This document shows positions 1 to 8,641 of a stretch of 49,896 nt of DNA, one piece after another; position 1 is the first letter of the stretch; each line of letters starts with the position of its first letter. The translations under genes were made by a program, and so were the position numbers. The notes beneath the pieces are model-generated. The model was not told the origin of the DNA, searched no databases, and saw only the letters and a program-made list of their open reading frames with translations. Source of the stretch: Bryobacterales bacterium (GTDB lineage: Bacteria; Acidobacteriota; Terriglobia; Bryobacterales; Bryobacteraceae); NCBI GenBank assembly GCA_947467395.1, contig CANIIC010000007.1:1-49896 (forward strand). Direction: 5' to 3'.

Positions 1-813
1 ATCAACGCATGTACCACCACGTTTGCTACCGAGACGGCGATCCCAGCAACGTCGACAGCGAACGGCTGCCGCCAAGTCGACATCAGCTTCTCGAATCTGT
101 CGGAGAATTTCGCGACGGGCGGCATGAACTATTTTGCAACGGGCGCCGTGCCAAACACGGGTGCTACTCCCGACACGGTTGGCGCGATCGTCTTGAACCT
201 GGACGCTTGCCCAACGCCGGGAACAGCTTGTACTGGTGGCACTACTTCGAATTGGCGGGATCAAAATGGGAGCACCGCTGGTAGCACGTCCGGAACGATC
301 GCGTTTCAGGCCACGGCAAACAACGGTTTCAATTCGGTCTCCGAAGCTGGGTACCGTTGGGCGCTTACCGGCATCTCTTTCACGCCGACGATTAGCAGCC
401 TCACGGGTACCGATCTTATTCAAGCTGTCGTTACGTTCTGCTTTGCATCACCGGGTTGTACCACCGGCACTGGCACGGCCGGAGGCAGTTTCACCGTGCA
501 GTGGGCCAGCACAGCTGGCGGCACCACGACCACGCTCTCTGGACAGACCGGACTGGGAACTGGTGTGAGTATTTCGAGCGGCACTGGCGTCACAAATCCG
601 ACGCTTAGCTTCACCGCCGCCCAAAACTTCACGGACGTCTACATCAGAACTGCGCTCACCTTTACGACATCGGGTGCCAGCAACGTGTCGCTGGACAATT
701 TCGCGGTTCAGTTCGATCAGACTGCGACCTCGCCGGAACCGGGCACCTTCGGGATGCTGAGTGCGGCTCTGGTGGGTCTGGGTGTTCTGGCCAAGCGTCG
801 CAAGAAGGCTTAA
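1..813 (+). CDS. PEP-CTERM surface protein, 3' end only
   Basis: The frame is open from the first base, so this is the C-terminal 270 residues of a longer secreted protein. The body is low-complexity and rich in Thr, Ser, Gly and Ala, with a few Cys, as in extracellular beta-sandwich proteins. The end shows the PEP-CTERM sorting signal: a Pro-Glu-Pro motif, about 17 hydrophobic residues (GMLSAALVGLGVLA) and a basic tail KRRKKA. PEP-CTERM proteins are processed by an exosortase and sent to the outer surface or the exopolysaccharide. The substrate or ligand cannot be told. An internal ATG at 124 is not the true start because the frame continues upstream in the same style. A strong terminator follows. 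Confidence 0.85.
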   Translation: MNACTTTFATETAIPATSTANGCRQVDISFSNLSENFATGGMNYFATGAVPNTGATPDTVGAIVLNLDACPTPGTACTGGTTSNWRDQNGSTAGSTSGTIAFQATANNGFNSVSEAGYRWALTGISFTPTISSLTGTDLIQAVVTFCFASPGCTTGTGTAGGSFTVQWASTAGGTTTTLSGQTGLGTGVSISSGTGVTNPTLSFTAAQNFTDVYIRTALTFTTSGASNVSLDNFAVQFDQTATSPEPGTFGMLSAALVGLGVLAKRRKKA

Positions 814-837
814 GAACCTTCCACATTGGGTTTGAAA

Positions 838-867
838 ACGCGGTCCGGGCAACCGGGCCGCGTTTTT
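838..867 (+). terminator. Rho-independent terminator after the PEP-CTERM gene
   Basis: The arms ACGCGGTCCGG and CCGGGCCGCGT pair over 11 bp with one G-U pair around a short GCAA-like loop, followed directly by TTTTT. It lies 24 bases after the stop codon of the PEP-CTERM gene and before the TPR gene. Confidence 0.8.
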
Positions 868-910
868 CATTTGCACCCAAAGTTCAGGGAAATGCGTCAA
901 ATTGAGTAAG

Positions 911-1447
911 ATGTTAGGGTTGAGACTCGGGGTCCTAGTTCTGTTTGCATTGCCGCTGGCGGCTAAAACGCCGGAATGGGACCGTGCGCATGAACTGGCC
1001 AATGGCGAGAAGTTTAAGCAGGCCATCGCGATCCTAGAAAAGGCTCCCCGCAACGACGCGGATAACCTCGAGCTGCTGGGCGAGTGCTACTACGGAGTGA
1101 AAGATTACAAGCAGGCGGTGGAGGTTCTCGAGCAGGCCGTCGAGTTGGCTCCGAAGAGTTCAAATGCGCAGCTGTGGCTAGGGCGGGCATGGGGCCGGCG
1201 TGCAGAATCCAACAAACTGATGGGCTTCAGTTGGGCGCGCAAGACGCGCGATGCTCTCGAGAAGGCCGTGGTGCTGGACCCGCGCAACTCCGAGGCGCTG
1301 GACGACCTGTTTGAGTTCTACCTGGAGGCGCCGGGCATCGTCGGCGGGGGCCTCGAGAAGGCCGAAGGCGTGGCTAAGCGGATCATCCAGATGGACAAAG
1401 CCTGGGGCGAGAAGCTGCTGGCCAAAGTGGCGGCACGCAAGAAGTGA
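911..1447 (+). CDS. Exported TPR-repeat protein
   Basis: This is a 178-residue protein with an N-terminal signal peptide (hydrophobic LGLRLGVLVLFALPLAA, then KTPEW). It is followed by tetratricopeptide-like helical pairs, with the typical spacing seen in ALDLDP-like repeats such as 'LEKAVVLDPRNSEALDDLF' near residues 110-130. TPR domains act as protein-binding scaffolds, here probably in the periplasm. I chose the ATG at 911 because the hydrophobic stretch begins directly after it; a TTG at 902 would add three residues. The stop overlaps the GTG start of the permease gene by four bases (GTGA), so the two are probably translationally coupled and may work together. The precise role is unknown. 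Confidence 0.8.
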   Translation: MLGLRLGVLVLFALPLAAKTPEWDRAHELANGEKFKQAIAILEKAPRNDADNLELLGECYYGVKDYKQAVEVLEQAVELAPKSSNAQLWLGRAWGRRAESNKLMGFSWARKTRDALEKAVVLDPRNSEALDDLFEFYLEAPGIVGGGLEKAEGVAKRIIQMDKAWGEKLLAKVAARKK

Positions 1448-2652
1448 TCGCCCGACGCGAGACTTTGCGCATGGGTGTGCAAGCCCTGCGCTCCAACAAG
1501 AGCCGCACGCTACTGACGGCGCTGGGGCTACTGATCGGCAACGCCAGCGTCATCTGGGTGGTGACGATCTCGCTGTCGAGCCGCGACTACATCATTGACC
1601 AGATCCAGCGCATCGGGTCGAACATGGTCTACGCCGCGTATGCGGGCGGCAACAGCACAGAAGCGGATTCGGTAGGCGACTTCATCAAAGTGGCCGATGT
1701 GGAGGCCGTGCGCAATCAGCTGGCGAATCGGGTGACCGCTGTCAGTGGAGTCATGATCAGCCAGGACCGGATGCGTGTCGAGGGCCGGCAGGAAGACATC
1801 AGCATTATCGGCTCCGACGAATACTACGCGAAGGTCCGCAATCTGGATCAGTTGGCCGGGCGCTTCATTGACGCGGGCGATATTGCGAACCGCAATCGGG
1901 TGGCGATGCTGACCGAGAAGCTGGCCAGGAGGCTGTACGGCAGCCAGTCGCGCGCGATCGGGGAGCGGATCAAGCTACAGGGGCTGGAGTTCGATGTCGT
2001 CGGCACGTTCAAGGAGCGCACGCAGAGCTTCGGCCTGTCCGAACTGCACGACGAGAACGTGGTGATTCCGGTGACGGTGCTGCAACTGTTCACGCGCACG
2101 GAGCGTGTGGATCCGTTGTACATTAGCGCCAAGACACCGGAGGATGTACCGGCGGTGACGCACATCGTGCGTACGATTCTAGAGAGCCGGCATCGGCCGG
2201 GCGCGCGCTACAACGTCGATAACCTGGCGTCGATTCTGGATACGGCTCGGGTGGTGGCGGCGTTGTTGACAGGCGTACTGATCATCGTGAGCGGCATCGC
2301 GCTATTTATCAGCGGCATCGGCATCATGAACATCATGCTGGTGACGGTGACGGAGCGGACGCGCGAGATCGGGCTGCGGCTGGCGGTGGGCGCGTCGAAA
2401 CGCGATGTGCTGGAGCAGTTCCTGGCCGAAGCCGTGCTGATCAGTCTGGTGGGCGGCGTGGCGGGGATCGTGCTGGGCATCTCCCCTGCCCTGATTCTGC
2501 GGTTCTTTGTACCGGAGTTCGCGATTCCGATTTCGGTGTTGTCGATCGCGATCGCGTTCAGCGTGTCATTGCTGGTGGGACTGGTGTTCGGGCTGCTACC
2601 GGCCAAGCGCGCGGCTCGCCTGAATCCGACCGAAGCGCTGCGTTACGAGTAG
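1444..2652 (+). CDS. MacB/FtsX-type ABC transporter permease
   Basis: The protein has 402 residues. It has an N-terminal membrane helix after a basic start (ALRSNKSRTLLTALGLLIGNASV), a large periplasmic MacB_PCD-like domain (about residues 45-245), and a C-terminal FtsX domain with three helices. The signature 'GIGIMNIMLVTVTERTREIG' is typical of MacB/LolE-type permeases. Such permeases work by mechanotransmission with a cytoplasmic ATPase, moving peptides, lipoproteins or toxins across the envelope. No ATP-binding subunit lies next to it, so the partner must be encoded elsewhere. The GTG start overlaps the TPR gene, which suggests a TPR-assisted transporter. The family is certain; the substrate is not. 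Confidence 0.88.
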   Translation: MIARRETLRMGVQALRSNKSRTLLTALGLLIGNASVIWVVTISLSSRDYIIDQIQRIGSNMVYAAYAGGNSTEADSVGDFIKVADVEAVRNQLANRVTAVSGVMISQDRMRVEGRQEDISIIGSDEYYAKVRNLDQLAGRFIDAGDIANRNRVAMLTEKLARRLYGSQSRAIGERIKLQGLEFDVVGTFKERTQSFGLSELHDENVVIPVTVLQLFTRTERVDPLYISAKTPEDVPAVTHIVRTILESRHRPGARYNVDNLASILDTARVVAALLTGVLIIVSGIALFISGIGIMNIMLVTVTERTREIGLRLAVGASKRDVLEQFLAEAVLISLVGGVAGIVLGISPALILRFFVPEFAIPISVLSIAIAFSVSLLVGLVFGLLPAKRAARLNPTEALRYE

Positions 2653-2705
2653 GTGTCCGTGGGCGGGTTCAGAAAAGGCCTGCGAATTGCAGGATTTATT
2701 GGTGA

Positions 2706-4583
2706 ATGTGGCTCCAGGATCGCTTCCTTCGTAAGTCGCCGTGTGCGGCTGTAGCATCGCGCCACAGCGTGCGAATCGCCCCGACGCATTTCCTGGTATT
2801 TGCAGCGGCATTATCGGCGCAATCTATGGATCTGACGCTGCGGGTCGCATCCGAGATCGTCCCGGCTGGTGGCTGGGCGCAAATCAAGGTGTATGCAGAT
2901 GCGCCACTTCAAATTGGAAGAGGTGCGTTCGCGCTGGACCTGGACCCGCGGTTCTTCGGACCCATCGAAAGCGTCTCCACCTTCAGCGCCACCGGCGATG
3001 CGATCGCACTGCTGTCGGGGAGCGATCTGCATGTGGATGGGTCGATCCAGTCTCCATCGGGGGGCATTGGTCAGCTTCCCGGGGTTCCCGTGATCGTGGT
3101 GCGCGCACCCGTGCGGCAGGACGCCAGCGATTCGGGCTACGTGGCGTTGAGTCTTCCCCCAGGCGCGCAATACGTGGATAGTCCATTTGCCCCGTCCAAC
3201 TATCCGACGGATGCTTGGCGAACACCTTCCGGGAGTCTCCTTCGCACGGTGATGGTCTCCACGTTTTTCGGCAAACGCGGCACACTTTCGGTGCAGGATG
3301 TTTCACCGAACAACGGGTTTCAGCCCTCCGGAACGGTTCTGCGGTTTCTGGGTACCGGTTTTTCGAGTTCGACCAAGGTCTCCGCTGATGGCGTAGGGCT
3401 CTCTGCCGTGACGTTTGTCTCCAGCACGGAACTACGCGCGACACTGGCTACGGGGCAGGAACTGACGGGGCTGGGGTTCCGCGTTCAGAACGGGACAGAA
3501 GAGAAGATGTTCTTTCCCGCAGCACCCAGTAAGCAAGTGCCGCTCGACCCCGTACCGGACTATGTGTCGGGCTCGCACATGGTGATCCCCCTGGGGCTGC
3601 GGTCGGAGTATGGCATGGGTCCAGGCTCCGGGGGGCACACGGGGTATCTTGTGAATCCGTACACGACGCCGGTGGACATTGTCGTGACAGACGGCATTTT
3701 TTCCTCATTCCCCGTCTCGCGAACCGTCAGTTTGCCTCCGTTGTCGACGCGCTTTGTGAATCAAGGGAGTCCTGGCACGGGAACGAGCATGACCGCGTCG
3801 CGGCCCATTCGGATGACGCGCTTGGATGTAAACTCGGGCGGCATCCAGGTTCCGGTGGACAATCCGGCGCCGACGATCGCCTCCATCACAAACGGGGCGT
3901 CACAGCAGCGAGGGTCTATCGCACCGGGCGAGATCGTCACGATTCGTGGCTTCTCGCTGGCCGCCGCATCGTCCGGCGTGAGTCTGACCACAGAGAAACT
4001 CATCAGTGGAATTGGGCCGTCTGGAGCCAAGGTGCTGATCGGGGGAATTGCGGCTCCGATACTCTACGCCTCGCCTACTCAGTGGAATGTGGTGGTGCCG
4101 AGCGAAGTGGAGGGTAAGAACACGGTCGATCTTCAGCTGTTTCCAGGCACGGCTGCGGCAAACGGCGGCGGACCTTCGGAGAAATGGACGCTGCCGGTGA
4201 CGCGCGTCTCGCCTGCGATCTTTACCAGCAACTCGACGGGTATGGGCGGCGCGGCGGTGCTGAATCAGAACAACACGCTGAACTCGCCTTCGAACCCGGC
4301 GACCTACGGAACTACGATTCAGATCTTCGCGACGGGTGCGGGATTGTTCGCTGGCTCGGTAACAGGCAGCGTGAGTGCGGGTGCGGGAAACAGCAAGTAC
4401 CCGGTCATGGTTCGATTCCACGGAGCTGACTACCCGGCCACGTATGCGGGGCCGGCTCCAGGATTGACGTCGGGACTGATCCAGGTGAACGCAGTCATTC
4501 CGTACACGACCGCCGAGTCGCCGCTCACGATCGTGGTGGATGGAGTCGAGTCCCCGTCGGGTGTCTCTGTTTCCGTGAACTAG
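2706..4583 (+). CDS. Secreted IPT/TIG and Solibacter-type C-terminal domain protein
   Basis: A 625-residue exported protein. The N-terminus is basic and then hydrophobic (PTHFLVFAAALSAQS), fitting a long signal peptide. An IPT/TIG-like Ig fold is visible around residues 200-250 (VSPNNGFQPSGTVLRFLGTG). The C-terminal third has the pattern of the TIGR03437 'Solibacter uncharacterised C-terminal' module: ITNGAS near residue 397, then PGEIVTIRG, 'ILYASPTQWNVVVP', and a closing 'GLIQVNAVIP'. These modules are abundant in the Solibacter lineage and seem to be surface or secretion adaptors; their function is unproven. There is no recognisable catalytic domain. The exact start is uncertain; several residues between 1 and 30 could be untranslated. 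Confidence 0.75.
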   Translation: MWLQDRFLRKSPCAAVASRHSVRIAPTHFLVFAAALSAQSMDLTLRVASEIVPAGGWAQIKVYADAPLQIGRGAFALDLDPRFFGPIESVSTFSATGDAIALLSGSDLHVDGSIQSPSGGIGQLPGVPVIVVRAPVRQDASDSGYVALSLPPGAQYVDSPFAPSNYPTDAWRTPSGSLLRTVMVSTFFGKRGTLSVQDVSPNNGFQPSGTVLRFLGTGFSSSTKVSADGVGLSAVTFVSSTELRATLATGQELTGLGFRVQNGTEEKMFFPAAPSKQVPLDPVPDYVSGSHMVIPLGLRSEYGMGPGSGGHTGYLVNPYTTPVDIVVTDGIFSSFPVSRTVSLPPLSTRFVNQGSPGTGTSMTASRPIRMTRLDVNSGGIQVPVDNPAPTIASITNGASQQRGSIAPGEIVTIRGFSLAAASSGVSLTTEKLISGIGPSGAKVLIGGIAAPILYASPTQWNVVVPSEVEGKNTVDLQLFPGTAAANGGGPSEKWTLPVTRVSPAIFTSNSTGMGGAAVLNQNNTLNSPSNPATYGTTIQIFATGAGLFAGSVTGSVSAGAGNSKYPVMVRFHGADYPATYAGPAPGLTSGLIQVNAVIPYTTAESPLTIVVDGVESPSGVSVSVN

Positions 4584-4599
4584 TCCGCGAGAAATGAAA

Positions 4600-4625
4600 A
4601 AGGCCGCTGCTTACGCAGCGGCCTT
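4600..4625. terminator. Bidirectional terminator between convergent genes
   Basis: A perfect 11-bp stem AAGGCCGCTGC / GCAGCGGCCTT encloses a TTAC loop, with A-rich sequence on the left and TTT on the right. It sits between the stop of the secreted protein (plus) and the stop of aceE (minus) and can serve both. Confidence 0.8.
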
Positions 4626-4645
4626 TCGATTCAACAGGGTTTCAA

Positions 4646-7354
4646 TTACAGCTTCGAGGGATCCTTCGAATCCGGGTGCATGCCCAGATCGATGACCGCG
4701 GCGGCCGCGGCGTTGGGATCGAAGTTGCCGTTGCGCGCGAGCGAGGCCAAGGTGGCCTGCACGATCGCTTCCGACGAGATCTCGAAGAACTTGCGGAGAT
4801 ACTCGCGATTTTCCGAACGGCCGAAGCCGTCGGTGCCGAGCGTGGTCATGCGCGAACCGAGCCACGGCGACAACATATCCGGCAGGGCCTTCATGTAATC
4901 GGTGGCCGCGATGACCGGACCGCGTTCGCCGTCGAGCACCTGCAGGATGTGCGGGGTCTTGGGCGCTTCGTTCGGATGCAGGCGATTCCAACGCTCCACT
5001 TCGAGCGCTTCGCGACGCAGTTCGCCGTAGCTGGTGACGCTCCACACATCGGTGGCGACGTTGTACTTCTCCGCCAGGATCTGCTGCGCCTTCAGAGCTT
5101 CGTTCAGGATGGAACCGCTGCCGAACAACTGCGCGACAGCCGGACCATTTTCCGCAGCCTTGAATTTGTAGATGCCCTTGAGCACGCCTTCGGCGATGCC
5201 CGGACGATCCGGCATCGTGGGCTGCACGTAGTTGTCATTGTAGACGGCCAGGTAGTAGAAGCAGTCTTCCATTTCCTGGTACATGCGGCGGATGCCGTCC
5301 TGCACGATGATCGCGACTTCGTAGGCGTAGGCCGGATCATACGTGATGCAGGTGGGAACGGTAGCGGCATGGAGCGGCGAGTGGCCGTCCTGATGCTGCA
5401 AACCTTCGCCGGCCAGCGAGCTGCGGCCCGAGGTGGCGCCGAGCAGGAAGCCCTTACCACGCGAATCGGCAAAGGCCCAGATGAGGTCGCCCACACGCTG
5501 GAAGCCGAACATCGAGTAGTAAATGTAGAACGGGATCGTCGGCACGCCATGGTTGGCGTAAGCCGTACCGGCCGCGAGGCAGGAAGCCATGGAACCGGCT
5601 TCGTTGATGCCTTCTTCGAGAACCTGACCTTCCTGCGACTCCTTGTAGTAGAGCAGGATGTTGGCGTCGACCGGCTTGTACTTCTGGCCCTGGCTGGCGT
5701 AGATGCCGATTTCGCGGAACAAAGACTCCATACCGAAGGTACGGGCTTCGTCCGGAACGATGGGCACCACCATCTTGCCGATGGGGCTCTTGAGCAGGGT
5801 CTTCAGTACGGAGACGAAGGCCTGCGTGGTGGACGCTTCGCGGCCACGCGAACCACCCAGGGTGTCCTGAAAGGCGTCGAGGCCCGGAGCGGTGATATTG
5901 ATCTTCGCGACCTTGCGTTCCGGCAAGTAGCCGCCCTGCGCGTTGGCGCGCGTGCGGAGATACTGCATTTCCGGAGTGTCTTCGCTGGGCTTGATGAAGT
6001 CGAGATGCGCGGCCTGCTCATCGGTGAGGGGCAGGTTGAAGCGATCGCGGATCTTTAGCAGGTCGGAATCGGGCAGCTTCTTGGTCTGGTGGGCGGTGTT
6101 GCGGCCTTCCAGAACTTCGCCGAGGCCGTAGCCCTTGACGGTCTTCGCCAGGATGACGGTCGGCTTGCCGGTGGTCAGCATCGCCTGGCGATAGGCGTTG
6201 AACACCTTCACCGGATCGAGGCCGCCGCGGCGGAGGTTCCACAGGTCGTCATCCGACATGTGTTCCACCAGCTTGAGCAGTTCGGGATACTTGCCGAAGA
6301 ATTCCTTGCGGAGGTAGGCACCATCGTTGGCGCGATAGGCCTGATATTCGCCGTCCACTACTTCGTGGAAGCGCTTGATCAGCAGGCCGCTGGAATCGCG
6401 GGCGAGCAGATCGTCCCAACCCTGGCCCCACAGGCACTTGACGACGTTCCAGCCTGCGCCGGTGAACACGCCTTCCAGTTCCTGCACGATGCTGGAGTTG
6501 CCACGCACCGGACCGTCGAGGCGCTGCAGGTTGCAGTTCACGACGAAGACCAGGTTGTCGAGCTTCTCGCGCGAACCCATGGTCAAGCAACCGAGCGATT
6601 CGGGCTCGTCACATTCGCCGTCGCCCAGGAACGCCCAGATCTTGCGACCGGTTTTTTCGATCAAGCCGCGATTTTCGAGGTAGCGCTGGAAGCGGGCCTG
6701 GTAGATGGCGCTGATCGGGCCGAGGCCCATCGACACCGTGGGGAACTGCCAGAAGTCCGGCATCAACCACGGATGCGGGTAGCTGGACAGGCCCGGATGG
6801 TCACGCAGTTCGTGACGGAAATTGATGAGGTGCTCTTCGCTCAGGCGGCCTTCGAGGAAGGCGCGAGCGTACACGCCCGGCGAGGCGTGGCCCTGGAAAT
6901 ACACGAAATCGCCCGGCAGTTTCTGGCCGTTCGAACCCGTGTAGGAGCCGCGGAAGAAGTGGTTGAAACCGACTTCCAACAGCGTCGCCAGCGAGGCGTA
7001 GGTGGCCAAGTGGCCGCCGACGGTGGGATCAGACTTATACGCCTTCACCACCATCGCCATCGCGTTCCAGCGAACGTAGCTCTTAATCTTTCTTTCGATC
7101 GCGCGGTCGCCCGGATAGGCGACTTCATCTTCCGGCGAAATCGTATTGATGTACGCCGTGTTCAAGCGCAGCGGAACTTGCACGCCCAATGTAACGGCGC
7201 GCTCCATCAAACGTTCTAGAAGGTAGGTGGCCCGGTCGGGCCCAGCAGCGTCAATGATCTCGTCGAGCGCTTCAACCCATTCAGAGGTCTCTTGAGGGTT
7301 GAGGTCGTCAGGTGCTTCCATCTTGGTTTTTAGCATCAGGCGGGTTACCTTCAT
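4646..7354 (-). CDS. aceE: Pyruvate dehydrogenase E1 component, homodimeric type
   Basis: The protein has 902 residues, the usual length for AceE (about 885-900). It catalyses thiamine-diphosphate-dependent decarboxylation of pyruvate and acetylation of the E2 lipoyl group, feeding acetyl-CoA to the TCA cycle. The TPP-binding motif is visible as GDGECDEPES, and the sequence includes typical AceE blocks such as 'YFQGHASPGVYARAFLEGR' and 'LAGEGLQHQDGHS'. E2 (aceF) and E3 (lpd) are not in this window, so the complex is encoded at more than one locus. The ATG at 7354 is used here; an ATG six codons in (7336), preceded by GAAGGTAA, is an equally good start. It stands alone, between two plus-strand genes. 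Confidence 0.96.
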   Translation of the reverse strand: MKVTRLMLKTKMEAPDDLNPQETSEWVEALDEIIDAAGPDRATYLLERLMERAVTLGVQVPLRLNTAYINTISPEDEVAYPGDRAIERKIKSYVRWNAMAMVVKAYKSDPTVGGHLATYASLATLLEVGFNHFFRGSYTGSNGQKLPGDFVYFQGHASPGVYARAFLEGRLSEEHLINFRHELRDHPGLSSYPHPWLMPDFWQFPTVSMGLGPISAIYQARFQRYLENRGLIEKTGRKIWAFLGDGECDEPESLGCLTMGSREKLDNLVFVVNCNLQRLDGPVRGNSSIVQELEGVFTGAGWNVVKCLWGQGWDDLLARDSSGLLIKRFHEVVDGEYQAYRANDGAYLRKEFFGKYPELLKLVEHMSDDDLWNLRRGGLDPVKVFNAYRQAMLTTGKPTVILAKTVKGYGLGEVLEGRNTAHQTKKLPDSDLLKIRDRFNLPLTDEQAAHLDFIKPSEDTPEMQYLRTRANAQGGYLPERKVAKINITAPGLDAFQDTLGGSRGREASTTQAFVSVLKTLLKSPIGKMVVPIVPDEARTFGMESLFREIGIYASQGQKYKPVDANILLYYKESQEGQVLEEGINEAGSMASCLAAGTAYANHGVPTIPFYIYYSMFGFQRVGDLIWAFADSRGKGFLLGATSGRSSLAGEGLQHQDGHSPLHAATVPTCITYDPAYAYEVAIIVQDGIRRMYQEMEDCFYYLAVYNDNYVQPTMPDRPGIAEGVLKGIYKFKAAENGPAVAQLFGSGSILNEALKAQQILAEKYNVATDVWSVTSYGELRREALEVERWNRLHPNEAPKTPHILQVLDGERGPVIAATDYMKALPDMLSPWLGSRMTTLGTDGFGRSENREYLRKFFEISSEAIVQATLASLARNGNFDPNAAAAAVIDLGMHPDSKDPSKL

Positions 7355-7438
7355 CCAAGGTAACGTTTTCCGCCGATGCTCGGCAACTCACTTTGGCAGT
7401 GGTGGGGGGGCACCTGGAGTATGTAAACTGATCCGAGT

Positions 7439-7846
7439 ATGTCTCGCCTGTTCCTGTTTGTGCTGCTCGTCGTGTGCGTCGGCTGCGGATCCAGCCCGAA
7501 GGCCGAAGAAAAAGGTTCTACGCCGGAGACCCCGAAGGTGGCCGCGAAGCCTGTTTCGAACGTCACAACGCCCGGAGCGCCCCCCGAAACGATCTTCTTC
7601 CCCGGTGAATACGGCAACGTGACCTTTACGCACCAGAAGCACTTTGAGCGCGTGAACGGGGATTGCGCTACGTGCCACCCGAAGACCTTCCCGCAAGCCC
7701 TGGAGCCGCTGAATTACGGCAAAGCGCGGCATCGTTCGGCGGAAGAGTACGGCACCAGTTGCGCCACCTGCCACGGCATCAAGGGGACGGCGTTCGCGGC
7801 GGAACGCAATTGCCAGAAGTGCCACGACCTGAGTACCAAGAAGTAA
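7439..7846 (+). CDS. Triheme c-type cytochrome, probable lipoprotein
   Basis: A 135-residue protein with a hydrophobic N-terminus ending in a lipobox-like VGC (Cys16), then a Lys/Pro/Glu-rich linker. Three heme-binding CXXCH motifs follow, CATCH (76-80), CATCH (108-112) and CQKCH (125-129). His65, His68 and His98 provide three extra histidines, enough for bis-His ligation of all three hemes, as in the cytochrome c7 / class III triheme families. It would be a periplasmic or membrane-anchored electron carrier. The ccm operon that attaches heme begins 2.2 kb downstream. The next gene starts three bases after the stop. The redox partner is unknown. Confidence 0.88.
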   Translation: MSRLFLFVLLVVCVGCGSSPKAEEKGSTPETPKVAAKPVSNVTTPGAPPETIFFPGEYGNVTFTHQKHFERVNGDCATCHPKTFPQALEPLNYGKARHRSAEEYGTSCATCHGIKGTAFAAERNCQKCHDLSTKK

Positions 7847-7849
7847 CGG

Positions 7850-8617
7850 ATGCTGTTGTGCACGGTTCGGGACTGCCACCTGCCATTGGTTCGCGAGGCT
7901 CGGCGCGTGGTCTGCGAACGTGGGCACTCCTTTGACGTCGCGCGCAGTGGCTACATGAATCTGCTGCAACCGCAGGAAAGGCGTTCGAAGAATCCAGGAG
8001 ATACGCCCGCGGCGGTGGCGGCTCGTCGCCGGCTGCATGATCGGGGCATCACCGCGCCTTTACTCAACGGTATTGAAGCGATGCTGAAGGCTTCAGCCGA
8101 GGATGTGGTGCTCGATGCGGGTTGCGGGGATGGCTTCTATCTCGGCTCACTGGCGGAACGCTGCGGTTTCGATGCACACGGCATCGATATTTCGATTCCG
8201 GCGATCGATGCAGCTGCGCGGCGGTATCCCCAGTGTGAGTGGATCGTCGGGAACGCGGATCGCTTCCTGCCCTATGAGGATGCGAGCTTCACGCGGGTCA
8301 TGTCGATTACAGCTCGACGCAATGCACCAGAATTCAAGCGCGTGCTGAAACCCGGCGGTCTGTTGCTGATTGCGATTCCCTCGCCCAACGACCTGATCGA
8401 ATTGCGCGGGTCCGGCCGCGATCGCCAGGAGCGCACGATTCAGGAGTTCCCGGAAGGCTTCGAGTTGCTCGAACAGTCGCGCGTGGAAACGACGGCGGAG
8501 CTGGATGCAGCGGGCATGGACGATGTACTCCACGCGATCTATCGCCCGATGCGGGCTGAGCCGGTGGCGGCGGGGAACGTGACGTTCAGCCTGGATCTGC
8601 TGCTGTTCCAGGCCTAA
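7850..8617 (+). CDS. rlmA: RlmA-like 23S rRNA (guanine-N1) methyltransferase
   Basis: 255 residues. The N-terminus resembles the RlmA zinc finger: Cys4, Cys9, Cys22 and His26, followed by the family hallmark FDVARSGYMNLL and later RSKNPGDT, which precedes the methyltransferase domain. The Rossmann SAM-binding motif is VVLDAGCGDGFYLG (about residues 85-98). RlmA enzymes methylate N1 of G745/G748 in helix 35 of 23S rRNA. The first zinc pair is spaced CX4C rather than the CX2C of Escherichia coli RlmA. The gene starts three bases after the cytochrome gene, so they are probably cotranscribed, but a functional link is not evident. A related small-molecule methyltransferase role cannot be excluded. 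Confidence 0.82.
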   Translation: MLLCTVRDCHLPLVREARRVVCERGHSFDVARSGYMNLLQPQERRSKNPGDTPAAVAARRRLHDRGITAPLLNGIEAMLKASAEDVVLDAGCGDGFYLGSLAERCGFDAHGIDISIPAIDAAARRYPQCEWIVGNADRFLPYEDASFTRVMSITARRNAPEFKRVLKPGGLLLIAIPSPNDLIELRGSGRDRQERTIQEFPEGFELLEQSRVETTAELDAAGMDDVLHAIYRPMRAEPVAAGNVTFSLDLLLFQA

Positions 8618-8641
8618 ACATGCGATCCTGAAGCGTCACCT

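Noticed and set aside
9-284. Short frame at the start of the window
   Set aside because: It overlaps the PEP-CTERM frame, which is open from base 1 and has a clear sorting signal.
4676-7219. Long plus-strand frames opposite aceE
   Set aside because: Shadows of aceE without domains.
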